NCBI GenBank assembly: GCA_029210265.1
Contig: JARGNP010000010.1
Coordinates: forward strand, 1 to 64,000
From: Legionellaceae bacterium
GTDB taxonomy: Bacteria; Pseudomonadota; Gammaproteobacteria; Legionellales; Legionellaceae
Direction of reading: 5' to 3'
DNA length: 64,000 nt
The notes below the pieces were generated by a model. That model was not told where the DNA came from, ran no database searches, and was given only the letters and a program-made list of their open reading frames with translations. This document shows, in pieces, positions 1 through 9,334 of this stretch (position 1 is its first letter; each line of letters starts with the position of its first letter). The translations under genes were made by a program, and so were the position numbers.

Positions 1-28
1 GGTGGCCTATGAAAAAAGAAATCTAAAA

Positions 29-55
29 GTGTCCAACTTTAGTTGACCAGAACAC
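29..55. repeat. Imperfect palindrome just upstream of the GGDEF gene
   Basis: The stretch has GTGT and ACAC at its ends and a central inverted repeat, CAACT-TT-AGTTG, at 34-45. A TGA at 44-46 falls in frame with the downstream diguanylate cyclase and separates it from an open frame running to the window edge. From memory the core resembles terminal sequences of some insertion elements, but I cannot verify this and no transposase is visible. It could also be an operator or a chance palindrome. Confidence 0.25.
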
Positions 56-61
56 AATTCA

Positions 62-1027
62 GTGATTGAACGCTTACGTCATTATATGCATCATGATTCG
101 TTGGTTTTAATCAATAAGATGTATTTAGATAAATCCACCTGGCTAAACGGAATGAAAAGTTTAGGTCGATCGCCGAACTGGAATCAATTTTCACATGCGG
201 TGATAAACCATCAGCAAGACTCTACGCTACCTAGCTCGATTGCTCATTGTCTTGAACAAAGCACATTTCAAAATTTATGCGGTAATCTAAACAAAAGTAA
301 CTCACCTTATCGAATCATCGCTTTTCCTATTGTTGATGCATCAAAACATGAAGTCGCAAAAGTAGTGCTCACGATAGATCTTACAGAAAAAATGCACGCC
401 GTTTATAAAGGCATGCTCTTCGGTAGCTCGGTTATTGTTCTCATGGGCATATTTTTATTTATTTTTTTCTATATCTATTTATCTAAAATCGCCGTTCGAC
501 TCGCAACTAACGAGAAAAAACTTTTAGAACTTGCTCGTCATGATGGCCTGACAAAATTATACAATCATGCAACGTTTTATAAATTACTCAAACAAGAAAT
601 CAGTCGTTCTATTCGCTATAAACATGCTTTAGCATTACTCATGATAGATATTGATCTTTTTAAACAAGTGAATGACACGTACGGGCATCAGATAGGCGAT
701 TTTGTTTTAAAAGAATTAAGTGCTCTTCTAGAAACATCGACGCGGGACATTGATTTAGTCTGTCGTTATGGCGGAGAAGAAATGGCCATCATTATTCCCG
801 AGCTTCAACAAGATAATGTACTCAAACTTGCTGAACGATTAAGATACTTAGTTGAAAAACACGTTTTTGCTCAAGATGATACACTTGTTCATATCACCAT
901 CAGTATCGGAGTATCTCTTGTTCCCGATGCCTATATAACAGCGAAAGAACTTATTTCATTGGCTGATGAGGCGCTATATGCAGCTAAAAACAAGGGGCGC
1001 AATCAAATTGTTATAAGTACGCCGTAA
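62..1027 (+). CDS. Membrane-anchored diguanylate cyclase (GGDEF domain)
   Basis: Predicted to make cyclic di-GMP from two GTP at the inner membrane. Residues 1-115 look like the end of an extracytoplasmic sensor region. A hydrophobic segment follows at about 119-141 and the GGDEF domain fills about 155-321. The active-site motif reads GGEEM at 237-241 (last position Met instead of the usual Phe), and an RxxD inhibitory site sits five residues before it at 228-231, so product inhibition is likely. The start is a GTG at 62 without a clear ribosome site. Such sensors normally also have a first membrane helix, which is missing here. The same frame is open from base 2 to a TGA at 44-46, so the gene may be 5'-truncated. 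Cyclase assignment is firm; the intact length is not. Confidence 0.85.
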   Translation: MIERLRHYMHHDSLVLINKMYLDKSTWLNGMKSLGRSPNWNQFSHAVINHQQDSTLPSSIAHCLEQSTFQNLCGNLNKSNSPYRIIAFPIVDASKHEVAKVVLTIDLTEKMHAVYKGMLFGSSVIVLMGIFLFIFFYIYLSKIAVRLATNEKKLLELARHDGLTKLYNHATFYKLLKQEISRSIRYKHALALLMIDIDLFKQVNDTYGHQIGDFVLKELSALLETSTRDIDLVCRYGGEEMAIIIPELQQDNVLKLAERLRYLVEKHVFAQDDTLVHITISIGVSLVPDAYITAKELISLADEALYAAKNKGRNQIVISTP

Positions 1028-1121
1028 ACAAGTATACTCGACAGCACTCGGCATCAGCTGTACTATCAAAAAAGCAATGATTGCAACAGGTTATATGCCT
1101 AAAATCGTACAGGGAGTGACG

Positions 1122-2369
1122 ATGACAAAAAAACCCATGACCCTTATGATCATCGGTCTTAGTCTAGTTTTTGGTGGTTTACTCGCTTTTAATATAAGTA
1201 AAAATCTTGTAATAAAATACTTTTTTGCGCATTTTGAGGCTCCAGCTGTAACCGTTGCCTCTGTGACTGTTGGTGAACAAACCTGGAAGCCAAGTCTTCA
1301 TGCTGTTGGCGATTTTGTAGCAGTTCACGGTGTTGATATTAATTCTGAAGCTTCGGGTAATGTCGCGGCCATCCATTTTAAATCAGGTGAAACGGTTGAT
1401 GCCAACACACTACTCATCGATATTGAGGATGGTGTTGACCAAGCTCGTTTAAATTTTAATCTCGCTGATCTAGCACTTCAAGATATTAATTACAAACGTC
1501 AGCAAACCCTTATCAAACGTGGTGCAACCTCAAAAGCAGATGTCGATGTTGCCAAAGCAAAATTTTTAGAAGCTAAAGCAAAAGTCGAACAAACGAAAGC
1601 CACGATCAGTCAAAAACATATCCAAACACCTTTTGCCGGAAAACTCGGCATTCGCTTGGTTAATCTCGGTGAATTTATCACGCCCGGACAAACCAGCATT
1701 GTTACGTTGCAATCGATGGATCCTTTATTTCTTCAATTTCATGTTCCCGAGCATCAACGCCCTAATATACATATAGGTCAAAACATTCAATTTTCTATCG
1801 AGCCTAAAACGCATTTAGTTTTCTCTGGGAAAATTACGGCCATCAATGCTAAAACGGATCCTAAAACTCATAATATTAAAGTACAAGCCACGCTGCCTAA
1901 TTGCCCCATGAGCGTATTAGATAATTGGGATAAGCGTAAAACCCAATCGCCTCTTGTGCAATATCAGAAAATTCCTCATAGCGACCGTGTGCTTATCACT
2001 TGCGACACCGAAAAAAACACGACCCAAAAACTCGAGCATTATGCGTTTATTCCAGGTATGTTTGCCTCGATTGATATCGAACAACCCGTTATTCCAAATG
2101 CCTTAGTTCTACCTACAACTGCGATTTCTTATAGTTTATACGGCAATTCTGTTTTTCTTATTCAAGAAAATGCTCAAAAAAATAAAAAACAAAATTTAGT
2201 TGTCAAACGTATGTTTGTAACCACCGGTGACGAACAAGATAATCAAGTGGTTATTACGAAAGGCCTTAAAGCAGGTCAACAAGTCGTGAGTGCAGGTGAA
2301 ATAAAATTACAAGATTACACCCCTGTTGTGATTAATAATGAAGTTCAATTAAACATAGGTCAACCATGA
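1122..2369 (+). CDS. RND efflux periplasmic adaptor (membrane fusion protein)
   Basis: Links an inner-membrane RND pump to an outer-membrane channel. I place the start at ATG 1122 (415 residues) because AGGGAG at 1111-1116 is correctly spaced, rather than at the in-frame ATG at 1077. The N-terminus has one hydrophobic anchor (about residues 5-27). Then come a lipoyl/biotinyl-like half ending in SGETVDANTLL, an alpha-helical hairpin with the Ala/Lys-rich stretch SKADVDVAKAKFLEAKAKVE, the second lipoyl half, and beta-barrel and membrane-proximal domains. The stop overlaps the pump's ATG (ATGA), so the two are translationally coupled. No outer-membrane factor gene follows, so a TolC encoded elsewhere is implied. 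The substrate cannot be read from sequence. Confidence 0.93.
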   Translation: MTKKPMTLMIIGLSLVFGGLLAFNISKNLVIKYFFAHFEAPAVTVASVTVGEQTWKPSLHAVGDFVAVHGVDINSEASGNVAAIHFKSGETVDANTLLIDIEDGVDQARLNFNLADLALQDINYKRQQTLIKRGATSKADVDVAKAKFLEAKAKVEQTKATISQKHIQTPFAGKLGIRLVNLGEFITPGQTSIVTLQSMDPLFLQFHVPEHQRPNIHIGQNIQFSIEPKTHLVFSGKITAINAKTDPKTHNIKVQATLPNCPMSVLDNWDKRKTQSPLVQYQKIPHSDRVLITCDTEKNTTQKLEHYAFIPGMFASIDIEQPVIPNALVLPTTAISYSLYGNSVFLIQENAQKNKKQNLVVKRMFVTTGDEQDNQVVITKGLKAGQQVVSAGEIKLQDYTPVVINNEVQLNIGQP

Positions 2370-5300
2370 ACTTCACCGACATATTTGTTAAACGCCCTGT
2401 TCTCTCACTTGTTGTCAGCCTCTTAATTTTGCTTTTTGGCCTAAATTCATTGCTTAATATCTCCATTCGCCAATACCCACGGATGGATAACACGGTTATT
2501 ACTGTAACGACAAGTTATCCTGGAGCAGATTCAAACTTAATCGCAGGTTTTATCACGACACCTATCGAAAGCGCTATTGCAAGTGCTGAAGGCATTAATT
2601 ACATGACTTCAAGTAGCACATCAGGGAAAAGTACAATCACACTCAACATCAAGCTTGGATTTAACGCCCAAATTGCATTCACCGATGTCATGAGTAAAGT
2701 ACAACAAACATTAAATCAACTACCTTCCGAATCACAAAGCCCCGTGATTATTAAAAGCTCAGACACCTCAACTGATTTGTTGTATTTAAGCTTAAATAGC
2801 CAAGACATGACCCCTCAGCAAATCACAGATTACGCCATGCGCGTGGTTAAACCTCAACTTGAAACAATCTCTGGTGTTGCCAAAGCTGAAATTCTTGGTG
2901 GGCAAACCTATTCCATGCGTATATTTATGGATCCTGTCAAAATGGCAGCGCTTGATGTAACTCCAGCGGATGTAAGCCATGTTTTACGTGATAATAATTT
3001 TCTAACAGCTGCGGGTCGCACCAAGAGTGATTACGTGGCCATCAGTGTGCGTGCCAGTACCGATTTACACAATGTTGAGCAGTTTCAACAACTGATTGTT
3101 CGAAGTAACCATGGTTCCATCATCCGGCTTCGTGATATTTCGCGTGTTGAACTAGGTTCACAAAATTATGACTCATCCGTTAATTTTGATGGAAGAAAAG
3201 CGGTGTTTATTGGTATTACTCCAACACCTAGTGCAAACCCACTTAGCGTTATTACCGATGTTAGGCAAGCATTTCAAAATCTTTTACCTCAATTCCCGCC
3301 TTCGCTTACAGGAACCGTTGTTTACGATGCCACCGATTTTATTCGCGCCTCTATCGATGAAGTACTCTCGACTATTCTTGAAGCAGCAGCGATTGTACTG
3401 CTTGTCATCTTTTTCTTTTTAGGCTCGTTTCGAGCGGTGCTTATTCCTATTGTCACCATTCCACTCTCATTGATTGGCGTGTGTACGTTGATGTTATTTT
3501 TAGGTTATTCCATCAATTTGCTCACCCTACTTGCTTTTGTGCTTGCGATTGGTCTTGTTGTTGATGATGCCATCGTCGTTGTCGAGAATATACATCGACA
3601 TATTGAAGAAGGTAAAACACCGCTTGATGCAGCATTGATAGGTGCACGTGAAATCGCAACACCAGTGATCGCCATGACCATCACGCTCGCGGCCGTTTAT
3701 GCACCGATTGGTTTTATGTCGGGACTTACCGGTGCATTATTCAAAGAATTTGCATTCACACTGGCCTCTGCGGTCATTATTTCCGGTATCATTGCACTTA
3801 CGCTCTCACCGATGATGTGTTCTAAAATTCTTACTTCAGATATGAATAGCGGGCGTCTCACACAACGCATCGATAAGCTATTTCAAAACCTACGCATACG
3901 CTACAAGCATAGGCTGCACCAACTGCTTAACGCACGTGAAATTATGTTGGTTTTTGCCGTCGTTGTGTTGATCATGCTACCTTATTTATATATATCAACA
4001 CCAAAAGAAACAGCACCAGAAGAAGATCAAGGCTTCTTTTTTGTGATAGGTACAGCACCACAATCCGCAACACTTGAATACGTTGAGGCATTTACCAAAC
4101 CGTTTGAAAAAATATTTAATCATATCCCCGAAAAAGAACATTATTTTGTAATCAATTCCGCATCTCCCGTAGCAGGGCTTGTGCTCAAGCCATGGGATAA
4201 GCGTGATAAAACCCAATTTCAACTAAAAACCCCCTTGCAAGAAGCATTAGATACCGTTGCAGGCCTCAAAGCATTTGCTGTCATTCCACCAGCCCTACCA
4301 GGCGGTGGTGGTGGACCACCGGTTCAATTTGCCATCAAGACAAGCAATGATTTAAGTAGTCTTTATGATGTTTCAACCAAACTCATCAATCAAGCAAAAG
4401 ACAGTGGCTTATTTATTTATCTAGATAACTCGTTAAAATTTAATCAGCCCGAAGTTGAGCTAAAAATAAACCGTGCAAAAGCTGCTGACCTAGGTTTGGA
4501 CATGAAACAAATAGGTAACAGCCTAAGCAGTGCCCTCTCAGGTGGATACACCAATTATTTCAATTTAGAAGGACGCAGTTATCAAGTTATTCCTAAGCTT
4601 GAACGGAAGTTTCGATTAACGACAGAGCAACTCGGAGAAATTTATATTCGAACCATCAATGGCACCATGGTTCCGCTATCAACCGTTGTTACACCTGTTG
4701 AAAAAACACAACCTAACGCCATCACACATTTCCAACAACTCAATTCAACCACCATTCAAGGTATGATGCGACCGGGAACAACCCTTGGACAAGCCCTGGA
4801 TTTTTTACAGAACTCGGCTAAAAATAGCTTACCTCAAGGCTTTGATTTTGATTATGGAGGTCAGTCACGGCAATTTATGCAAGAAGGCAGCTCGCTTGTT
4901 TTTGCTTTCTTCTTGTCGATTATTATTATTTTTCTTGTATTATCCGCTCAATATGAAAGTTTTCGTGATCCCCTGATTATTTTAATCAGCGTACCTATGT
5001 CATTATGTGGTGCACTCATACCTTTGAACTTGGGTGCTGCCAGTATTAATATTTATACTCAAGTTGGCTTAATTACATTGATTGGATTAATCAGCAAGCA
5101 CGGTATTTTAATCGTCGATTTTGCTAATCACTTACAACGCACAAAAAAACTATCACGACGCGAAGCCGTTGAAGAAGCCGCTAGCATTCGTCTTCGCCCT
5201 ATTCTGATGACCACTTCCGCCATGGTTTTTGGCGTGTTCCCCTTGCTCATCGCCAGAGGCGCTGGAGCTGTGAGTCGCTTTGATATTGGACTGGTGATTG

Positions 5301-5395
5301 CTTCGGGTTTACTCATAGGTACTGCGTTTACGTTGTTTGTCGTACCAACCATGTATACTTATCTAGCTGCTGATCATTCGCGAGATAATTTATAA
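2366..5395 (+). CDS. RND multidrug efflux permease (HAE1 type)
   Basis: Proton-driven inner-membrane pump of the AcrB/MexB superfamily, 1009 residues, the usual length. The N-terminus begins with FVKRPVLSLVVSLLILLFG, followed by a large periplasmic domain, a membrane bundle at about 335-500, a second periplasmic domain and a C-terminal bundle. The paired aspartates of the proton relay are at 400-401 in GLVVDDAIVVVENIHRH. It overlaps the adaptor gene by 4 bp. The 3' end overlaps the convergent phosphatidyltransferase gene by 22 bp, leaving no room for a classical terminator. The family (drug, dye or solvent extrusion) is certain; the substrate is not. Confidence 0.95.
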   Translation: MNFTDIFVKRPVLSLVVSLLILLFGLNSLLNISIRQYPRMDNTVITVTTSYPGADSNLIAGFITTPIESAIASAEGINYMTSSSTSGKSTITLNIKLGFNAQIAFTDVMSKVQQTLNQLPSESQSPVIIKSSDTSTDLLYLSLNSQDMTPQQITDYAMRVVKPQLETISGVAKAEILGGQTYSMRIFMDPVKMAALDVTPADVSHVLRDNNFLTAAGRTKSDYVAISVRASTDLHNVEQFQQLIVRSNHGSIIRLRDISRVELGSQNYDSSVNFDGRKAVFIGITPTPSANPLSVITDVRQAFQNLLPQFPPSLTGTVVYDATDFIRASIDEVLSTILEAAAIVLLVIFFFLGSFRAVLIPIVTIPLSLIGVCTLMLFLGYSINLLTLLAFVLAIGLVVDDAIVVVENIHRHIEEGKTPLDAALIGAREIATPVIAMTITLAAVYAPIGFMSGLTGALFKEFAFTLASAVIISGIIALTLSPMMCSKILTSDMNSGRLTQRIDKLFQNLRIRYKHRLHQLLNAREIMLVFAVVVLIMLPYLYISTPKETAPEEDQGFFFVIGTAPQSATLEYVEAFTKPFEKIFNHIPEKEHYFVINSASPVAGLVLKPWDKRDKTQFQLKTPLQEALDTVAGLKAFAVIPPALPGGGGGPPVQFAIKTSNDLSSLYDVSTKLINQAKDSGLFIYLDNSLKFNQPEVELKINRAKAADLGLDMKQIGNSLSSALSGGYTNYFNLEGRSYQVIPKLERKFRLTTEQLGEIYIRTINGTMVPLSTVVTPVEKTQPNAITHFQQLNSTTIQGMMRPGTTLGQALDFLQNSAKNSLPQGFDFDYGGQSRQFMQEGSSLVFAFFLSIIIIFLVLSAQYESFRDPLIILISVPMSLCGALIPLNLGAASINIYTQVGLITLIGLISKHGILIVDFANHLQRTKKLSRREAVEEAASIRLRPILMTTSAMVFGVFPLLIARGAGAVSRFDIGLVIASGLLIGTAFTLFVVPTMYTYLAADHSRDNL

Positions 5396-5964
5396 AACTG
5401 CGCCGTGCGAATAACTGCCGTCAACACGACTAAGAGCGTAAAGAGATAAGCAAGTAAATTAAACGCACGAGGAAAAAGCATCATCGCGATAAAAAAACAA
5501 AAAGCCTCGGCTCGCTCCATAATCCCCGGGCTATAATGAAAACCTTTCTGAGACCCATTCTGTGAGAAAATTCCAACCACGAGAAAGCTTGTAATGCATA
5601 GAAGCATACTGCCTAACATCAGTAAGCACCCTAAACCCCGTTCAACCGGTGCAACACTCCACAAAGCAAAAACCACAGTAAACTCAACCAATCGATCAGT
5701 CATGATATCCAAGACGGTTCCCCAATCGCTTGATTGATGATTCAAACGCGCAAGTGTGCCATCTAACGTGTCGCAATAGCCTGAAAGAAGAAGAAAAATA
5801 ATAGCAGGCGTTACCTGATGCATTATCAAGGCTGGTAACACAAGAAGCCCTAAAAAACCTGAAAACACGGTGACTTGATTTGGCGTGATGAAGTGACCAA
5901 TGTTCTGAGCCAAAGGATCAACCAACAACTTTTGATAACACGCTCTCACATAATGCTCGATCAT
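5374..5964 (-). CDS. CDP-alcohol phosphatidyltransferase family protein
   Basis: Inner-membrane enzyme that transfers a phosphatidyl or similar group from a CDP-alcohol. All residues of the family signature are present: D65, D68-G69, A72-R73, G82, D86 and D90 (196 residues in total). Several hydrophobic segments surround the motif. ATG 5964 is preceded by AGGA. It could be a phosphatidylglycerophosphate or phosphatidylinositol-phosphate synthase relative, or act on another alcohol; sequence alone does not settle this. It lies last in a closely spaced minus-strand series below the ankyrin-like genes and may share their transcript. Its 3' end overlaps the pump gene. Confidence 0.88.
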   Translation of the reverse strand: MIEHYVRACYQKLLVDPLAQNIGHFITPNQVTVFSGFLGLLVLPALIMHQVTPAIIFLLLSGYCDTLDGTLARLNHQSSDWGTVLDIMTDRLVEFTVVFALWSVAPVERGLGCLLMLGSMLLCITSFLVVGIFSQNGSQKGFHYSPGIMERAEAFCFFIAMMLFPRAFNLLAYLFTLLVVLTAVIRTAQFYKLSRE

Positions 5965-6012
5965 GGTGGCTATCCTCGTGTATGCAAATAAAAATCATAC
6001 ACGCATCATAAC

Positions 6013-6453
6013 TCACATAATAATCGGTGATAAGCCGCTATAGGAAGAACTATCATCTAGATACTCATCTAGATCTTCAACACCATCTGGACTGACAGAG
6101 AATAAACCTTTCTCGTTTACAGCCAATGTAATACTTGGCGTCCTGAGTAACCGACGATCATTAGGGCTTAATGTATTGATTTTAATCGATAAATTTTTCG
6201 GATCTATCTGAGTATTCGCCTGCTCATTTTCTTCATGATTGATCTGAACGACTTCAAGATCATCGCTCATATCTGACATGCATTCCCATGTATTACTTTT
6301 TTCAAGCCGAGAACGAGGCTCTTGTGCTGGAGCATATATCGACACGCCTATAACTAACTTGTCAGACATGGGGTTCGTAACAATTTCTGCATCGGTTCGC
6401 ACGAGTGTGTTCGAAGGACGTTTACCAAATAAATTCATGAATCGCTTTATCAT
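6013..6453 (-). CDS. Hypothetical protein, 146 residues
   Basis: I do not recognise the family. The N-terminus is basic (MIKRFMNLFGKRPSN) and the middle is acidic and polar with no membrane segment. The C-terminal third (about residues 95-146) is acidic and Ser-rich, with EDLDEYLDDSSSYSG near the end. An acidic C-terminus of this kind is common in Dot/Icm-type IV effectors, which is suggestive only. It lies 31 bp below the ankyrin-like gene ending at 6485 on the same strand, so co-transcription is likely. No sensible frame competes on the other strand. Confidence 0.6.
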   Translation of the reverse strand: MIKRFMNLFGKRPSNTLVRTDAEIVTNPMSDKLVIGVSIYAPAQEPRSRLEKSNTWECMSDMSDDLEVVQINHEENEQANTQIDPKNLSIKINTLSPNDRRLLRTPSITLAVNEKGLFSVSPDGVEDLDEYLDDSSSYSGLSPIIM

Positions 6454-6484
6454 AAATAACTCTCTCTATACTTCATCACTTGTT

Positions 6485-7834
6485 TTATAACAACACCAAA
6501 GCTTGACTCTCAACATTAGGTTCAGGCTCAACCTCAGTAGTAGGCCGATAAGATGCACGAGAGCTTTGAGCAAAAAGCATGATTTGAGCTCTATTTACAA
6601 AGCGCATATTGTTTTTTACGGAATTTTCTTGAGTAGGCGGTATCAGATAAGAAAATACATGCCCTAATAATGCAGAGTTTAGTATTTCATAAAACTGGTT
6701 ATATTTACGGACTGAACCAACACTTTCAAATATTCGAGGTGTGTCACGTGGCGCTGGATAGGCCGCTTGCAATATTGAAATACAAGCTAACGAGGCTGTA
6801 AATTTCATCCGGCGATGATTATGCCGCGTGCGTGCGGCTTCATCACCATAAAAATCATGTTGTTCTGCATGTGCAGTCACGTCAGGAATCAAACTCAGCT
6901 GCTCTTCTGCCTTCAAATTATGCTCGCTTAATGCCAAACAAAATAATTCATTGGGTTTACCAGGTGTTACCGCCTGATGAGCTAATGCTGTCACGCGCGG
7001 TATACTCAACAAAAATTTAATATCAGCCTGCAACGCAGGTGAATTACGACGAATCAAATTTCGTAGCATATAAAAGCATAAACTTGCTTCTGTAGCATCC
7101 TCAAGATCAAACCCTTCATTCTGCCTACTTTTTAAACTATCTAAGCGATGATTAATAAAATCATGCGTGTAGCTCGCATACTGTTCTGCATAATAATCTG
7201 CAAATGAGAGTGCATGAGGAAACATAAGTAATCGATGAATGATCGCTTCATCACCATTTTTCAAAGCTCGTGTCAGACACGTCGCAGGCGTAAATGAAGC
7301 GCATATTCGGTCATCATCAAGCATAAGATTAACCACATCAATATTTCTACCCATAATAGCCATAAGTAAAAATTCGCTCGGTTTTGCAGCAATATTTGCT
7401 TGAACAGTGACCTCTTGCAATAAACGCTTAACCACGTCTTCAAAACCACGAAGAGCGCCCTGACACAATGCCTGGTTATTATGTGCAGAAGACCTGTTTT
7501 TGATAGCAAGCACCTGAAGAAGGCGCTCAACAACGGTAAGATGACCTTCTTTTACAGCACCCAAAAGAGCATTCTCATCCGATGAAAGACGGTAAAACAT
7601 GCAATTCAATAAAAAATCAACGTGAGGCAGTAATCCCATTTCTGAGACAATACGCAAAGGCGTATAAGCTTGTATTATCGCCGGATTCTCTAAATAAGCC
7701 ACTTGATTACGCTCTATATCTAGACGATAAGAAGATTTAAGACGTTTGCCCGATTCATTACGATCTTGCGTATTGCTTGCATAAATAAAATCCATCAGTT
7801 CAGGATATTGATGAAGACTCGCTTCAGTGAACAT
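6485..7834 (-). CDS. Ankyrin-repeat-like protein, candidate effector (paralogue A)
   Basis: 449 residues. Residues about 85-205 contain three or four degenerate ankyrin-type helix pairs, such as NALLGAVKEGHLTVVERLL and EFLLMAIMGRNIDVVNLML. From about residue 240 it matches the neighbouring paralogue (7896-9152) almost block for block: CFYMLR, IKFLL, NELF, AEQHDFY, AYPAPRDTPR, VFSYLIP and MRFVNRAQIMLF. No signal peptide or membrane segment is present, and the C-terminus is acidic and polar. Ankyrin proteins without export signals in this type of genome are often host-directed effectors; that role is inference. The shared C-terminal domain has no function I can name. Confidence 0.8.
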   Translation of the reverse strand: MFTEASLHQYPELMDFIYASNTQDRNESGKRLKSSYRLDIERNQVAYLENPAIIQAYTPLRIVSEMGLLPHVDFLLNCMFYRLSSDENALLGAVKEGHLTVVERLLQVLAIKNRSSAHNNQALCQGALRGFEDVVKRLLQEVTVQANIAAKPSEFLLMAIMGRNIDVVNLMLDDDRICASFTPATCLTRALKNGDEAIIHRLLMFPHALSFADYYAEQYASYTHDFINHRLDSLKSRQNEGFDLEDATEASLCFYMLRNLIRRNSPALQADIKFLLSIPRVTALAHQAVTPGKPNELFCLALSEHNLKAEEQLSLIPDVTAHAEQHDFYGDEAARTRHNHRRMKFTASLACISILQAAYPAPRDTPRIFESVGSVRKYNQFYEILNSALLGHVFSYLIPPTQENSVKNNMRFVNRAQIMLFAQSSRASYRPTTEVEPEPNVESQALVLL

Positions 7835-7895
7835 AAAACCACTCTCTTTATTGCTCTCAAATTAAATTAATTTAAATTAAGTATGTGTTTAAAAA

Positions 7896-9152
7896 CTAAG
7901 ATTGTTGCATCATATCGACATGCTCATGATCGTCTTCATGCTCATTCTCTGCTACTTCAACATGTCGGTAAGATGCTCGAGAGCCTTGATCAAACAGCAT
8001 TATTTGAGCTCTATTGACAAAACGCATGCCCTCTTGTGTAGAGCATTCTTGGAGGTTAGGAATAAGATAAGAAAACACATACCCTAACAAGTCAGCGTTT
8101 AGTATTTCATACAGGTTTTTATATCTACGAGCGGCATCAACACTTTGAAATAATCGAGGTGTATCACGTGGTGCTGGATAAGCCGCTTGCAACATCACGA
8201 TACAAGCTAAACGGTTTACCCAGAAGCGCTGCTTATGCCGTACGAGAGCAGCTTCATCATGATAAAAATCATGCTGCTCAGCAAGCGCTCTTACACTCGG
8301 GATCAAAATCAACAACTCTTCTGCCCAAGTGTTATGAGCTGTTAATGCTGAAAGAAATAACTCATTTGATTGACCAGGTGTCACCTGTTCATGCGCTAAG
8401 GCTTGGACGCTAGGTATATTCAATAAAAATTTAATACCGTTATTAAACTCGGATGAATTACGCGTAATTAAGTGCCGTAGCATATAAAAGCACAACTCAG
8501 TTTCATTTTTACTCAAATCAACATTCAGCCTAGATGTCACATCATGTGAAGCACGTCCACGTAAGCTCTCAATTTTTTCATGAACAAACTCAAGCAAATG
8601 CGCTTGATGTGAAAGCTCTCTGTTACGATCAGCACGTTCGAAACACTGAGAGTAAGGCAACAGTTGCCTCAGAACCATGGGATTTGAAGCTTGAGCTGCA
8701 TGACGAAACATCTCTTGCCATTGTGTCATGAAAATTTGCTCAACCTCAGGCGTTTCAAGTAAGCAACAAAGAATAGCTGGATGCTGCTCTCGTATTGCCA
8801 TCAAAAGCGCTGAATAAAGAGACGAAGCACTTAACTCCATCAAATAATGCTCTAAAATATAAGCTGCCGTCGCTAACTGACCACCTTGCGTCGCTTTCAT
8901 TAAGGCTTGTGGCGCGTCTTCAACAGGTACGAACACACTCACCTGCTCTAAAGCTTTAACATGCTGCAAAAAACCTAACCCCGCGACAATCGCAGCGGGC
9001 GATAGATTTTCTCTAAAATAAGAAATGCCGTTCATCACAACATATGAGGCATGTAAATTTTGTGCGTATTGTTTGCGTGACGCATCATCGTTCGCATACA
9101 CAAAAGCATACAAGTCAGGATGATTTTGATTGATTTCATTGGGGCTAAACAT
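7896..9152 (-). CDS. Ankyrin-like paralogue of the downstream gene (paralogue B)
   Basis: 418 residues, a tandem duplicate of the gene at 6485-7834 with a 61-bp gap. The N-terminal half is more diverged: ankyrin-like helices around residues 85-180 (ALMKATQGGQLATAAYILE, LLMAIREQHPAILCCLLE). The C-terminal ~200 residues keep the same conserved blocks. It ends in a His/Glu/Asp-rich tail (NEHEDDHEHVDMMQQ), unlike the paralogue. The pattern suggests a conserved C-terminal functional domain with a fast-changing repeat region, as expected for host-interacting proteins, but this is inference. No export signal or membrane segment is present. Confidence 0.8.
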   Translation of the reverse strand: MFSPNEINQNHPDLYAFVYANDDASRKQYAQNLHASYVVMNGISYFRENLSPAAIVAGLGFLQHVKALEQVSVFVPVEDAPQALMKATQGGQLATAAYILEHYLMELSASSLYSALLMAIREQHPAILCCLLETPEVEQIFMTQWQEMFRHAAQASNPMVLRQLLPYSQCFERADRNRELSHQAHLLEFVHEKIESLRGRASHDVTSRLNVDLSKNETELCFYMLRHLITRNSSEFNNGIKFLLNIPSVQALAHEQVTPGQSNELFLSALTAHNTWAEELLILIPSVRALAEQHDFYHDEAALVRHKQRFWVNRLACIVMLQAAYPAPRDTPRLFQSVDAARRYKNLYEILNADLLGYVFSYLIPNLQECSTQEGMRFVNRAQIMLFDQGSRASYRHVEVAENEHEDDHEHVDMMQQS

Positions 9153-9334
9153 GATGCGGGATATACCTGTGAAATTTAAAGACTAACTATTATCTATGAA
9201 TTATGACCAAAAAACAACCACAAGAGCGCAATCAAGCACTTTTTTTTATCACCATGATCTTTATTTAATGGACAAAAAAAAGGCTTTTATATACACTCTC
9301 GAAAATCTAAAACTCAAACTTTAAAAACATCATC

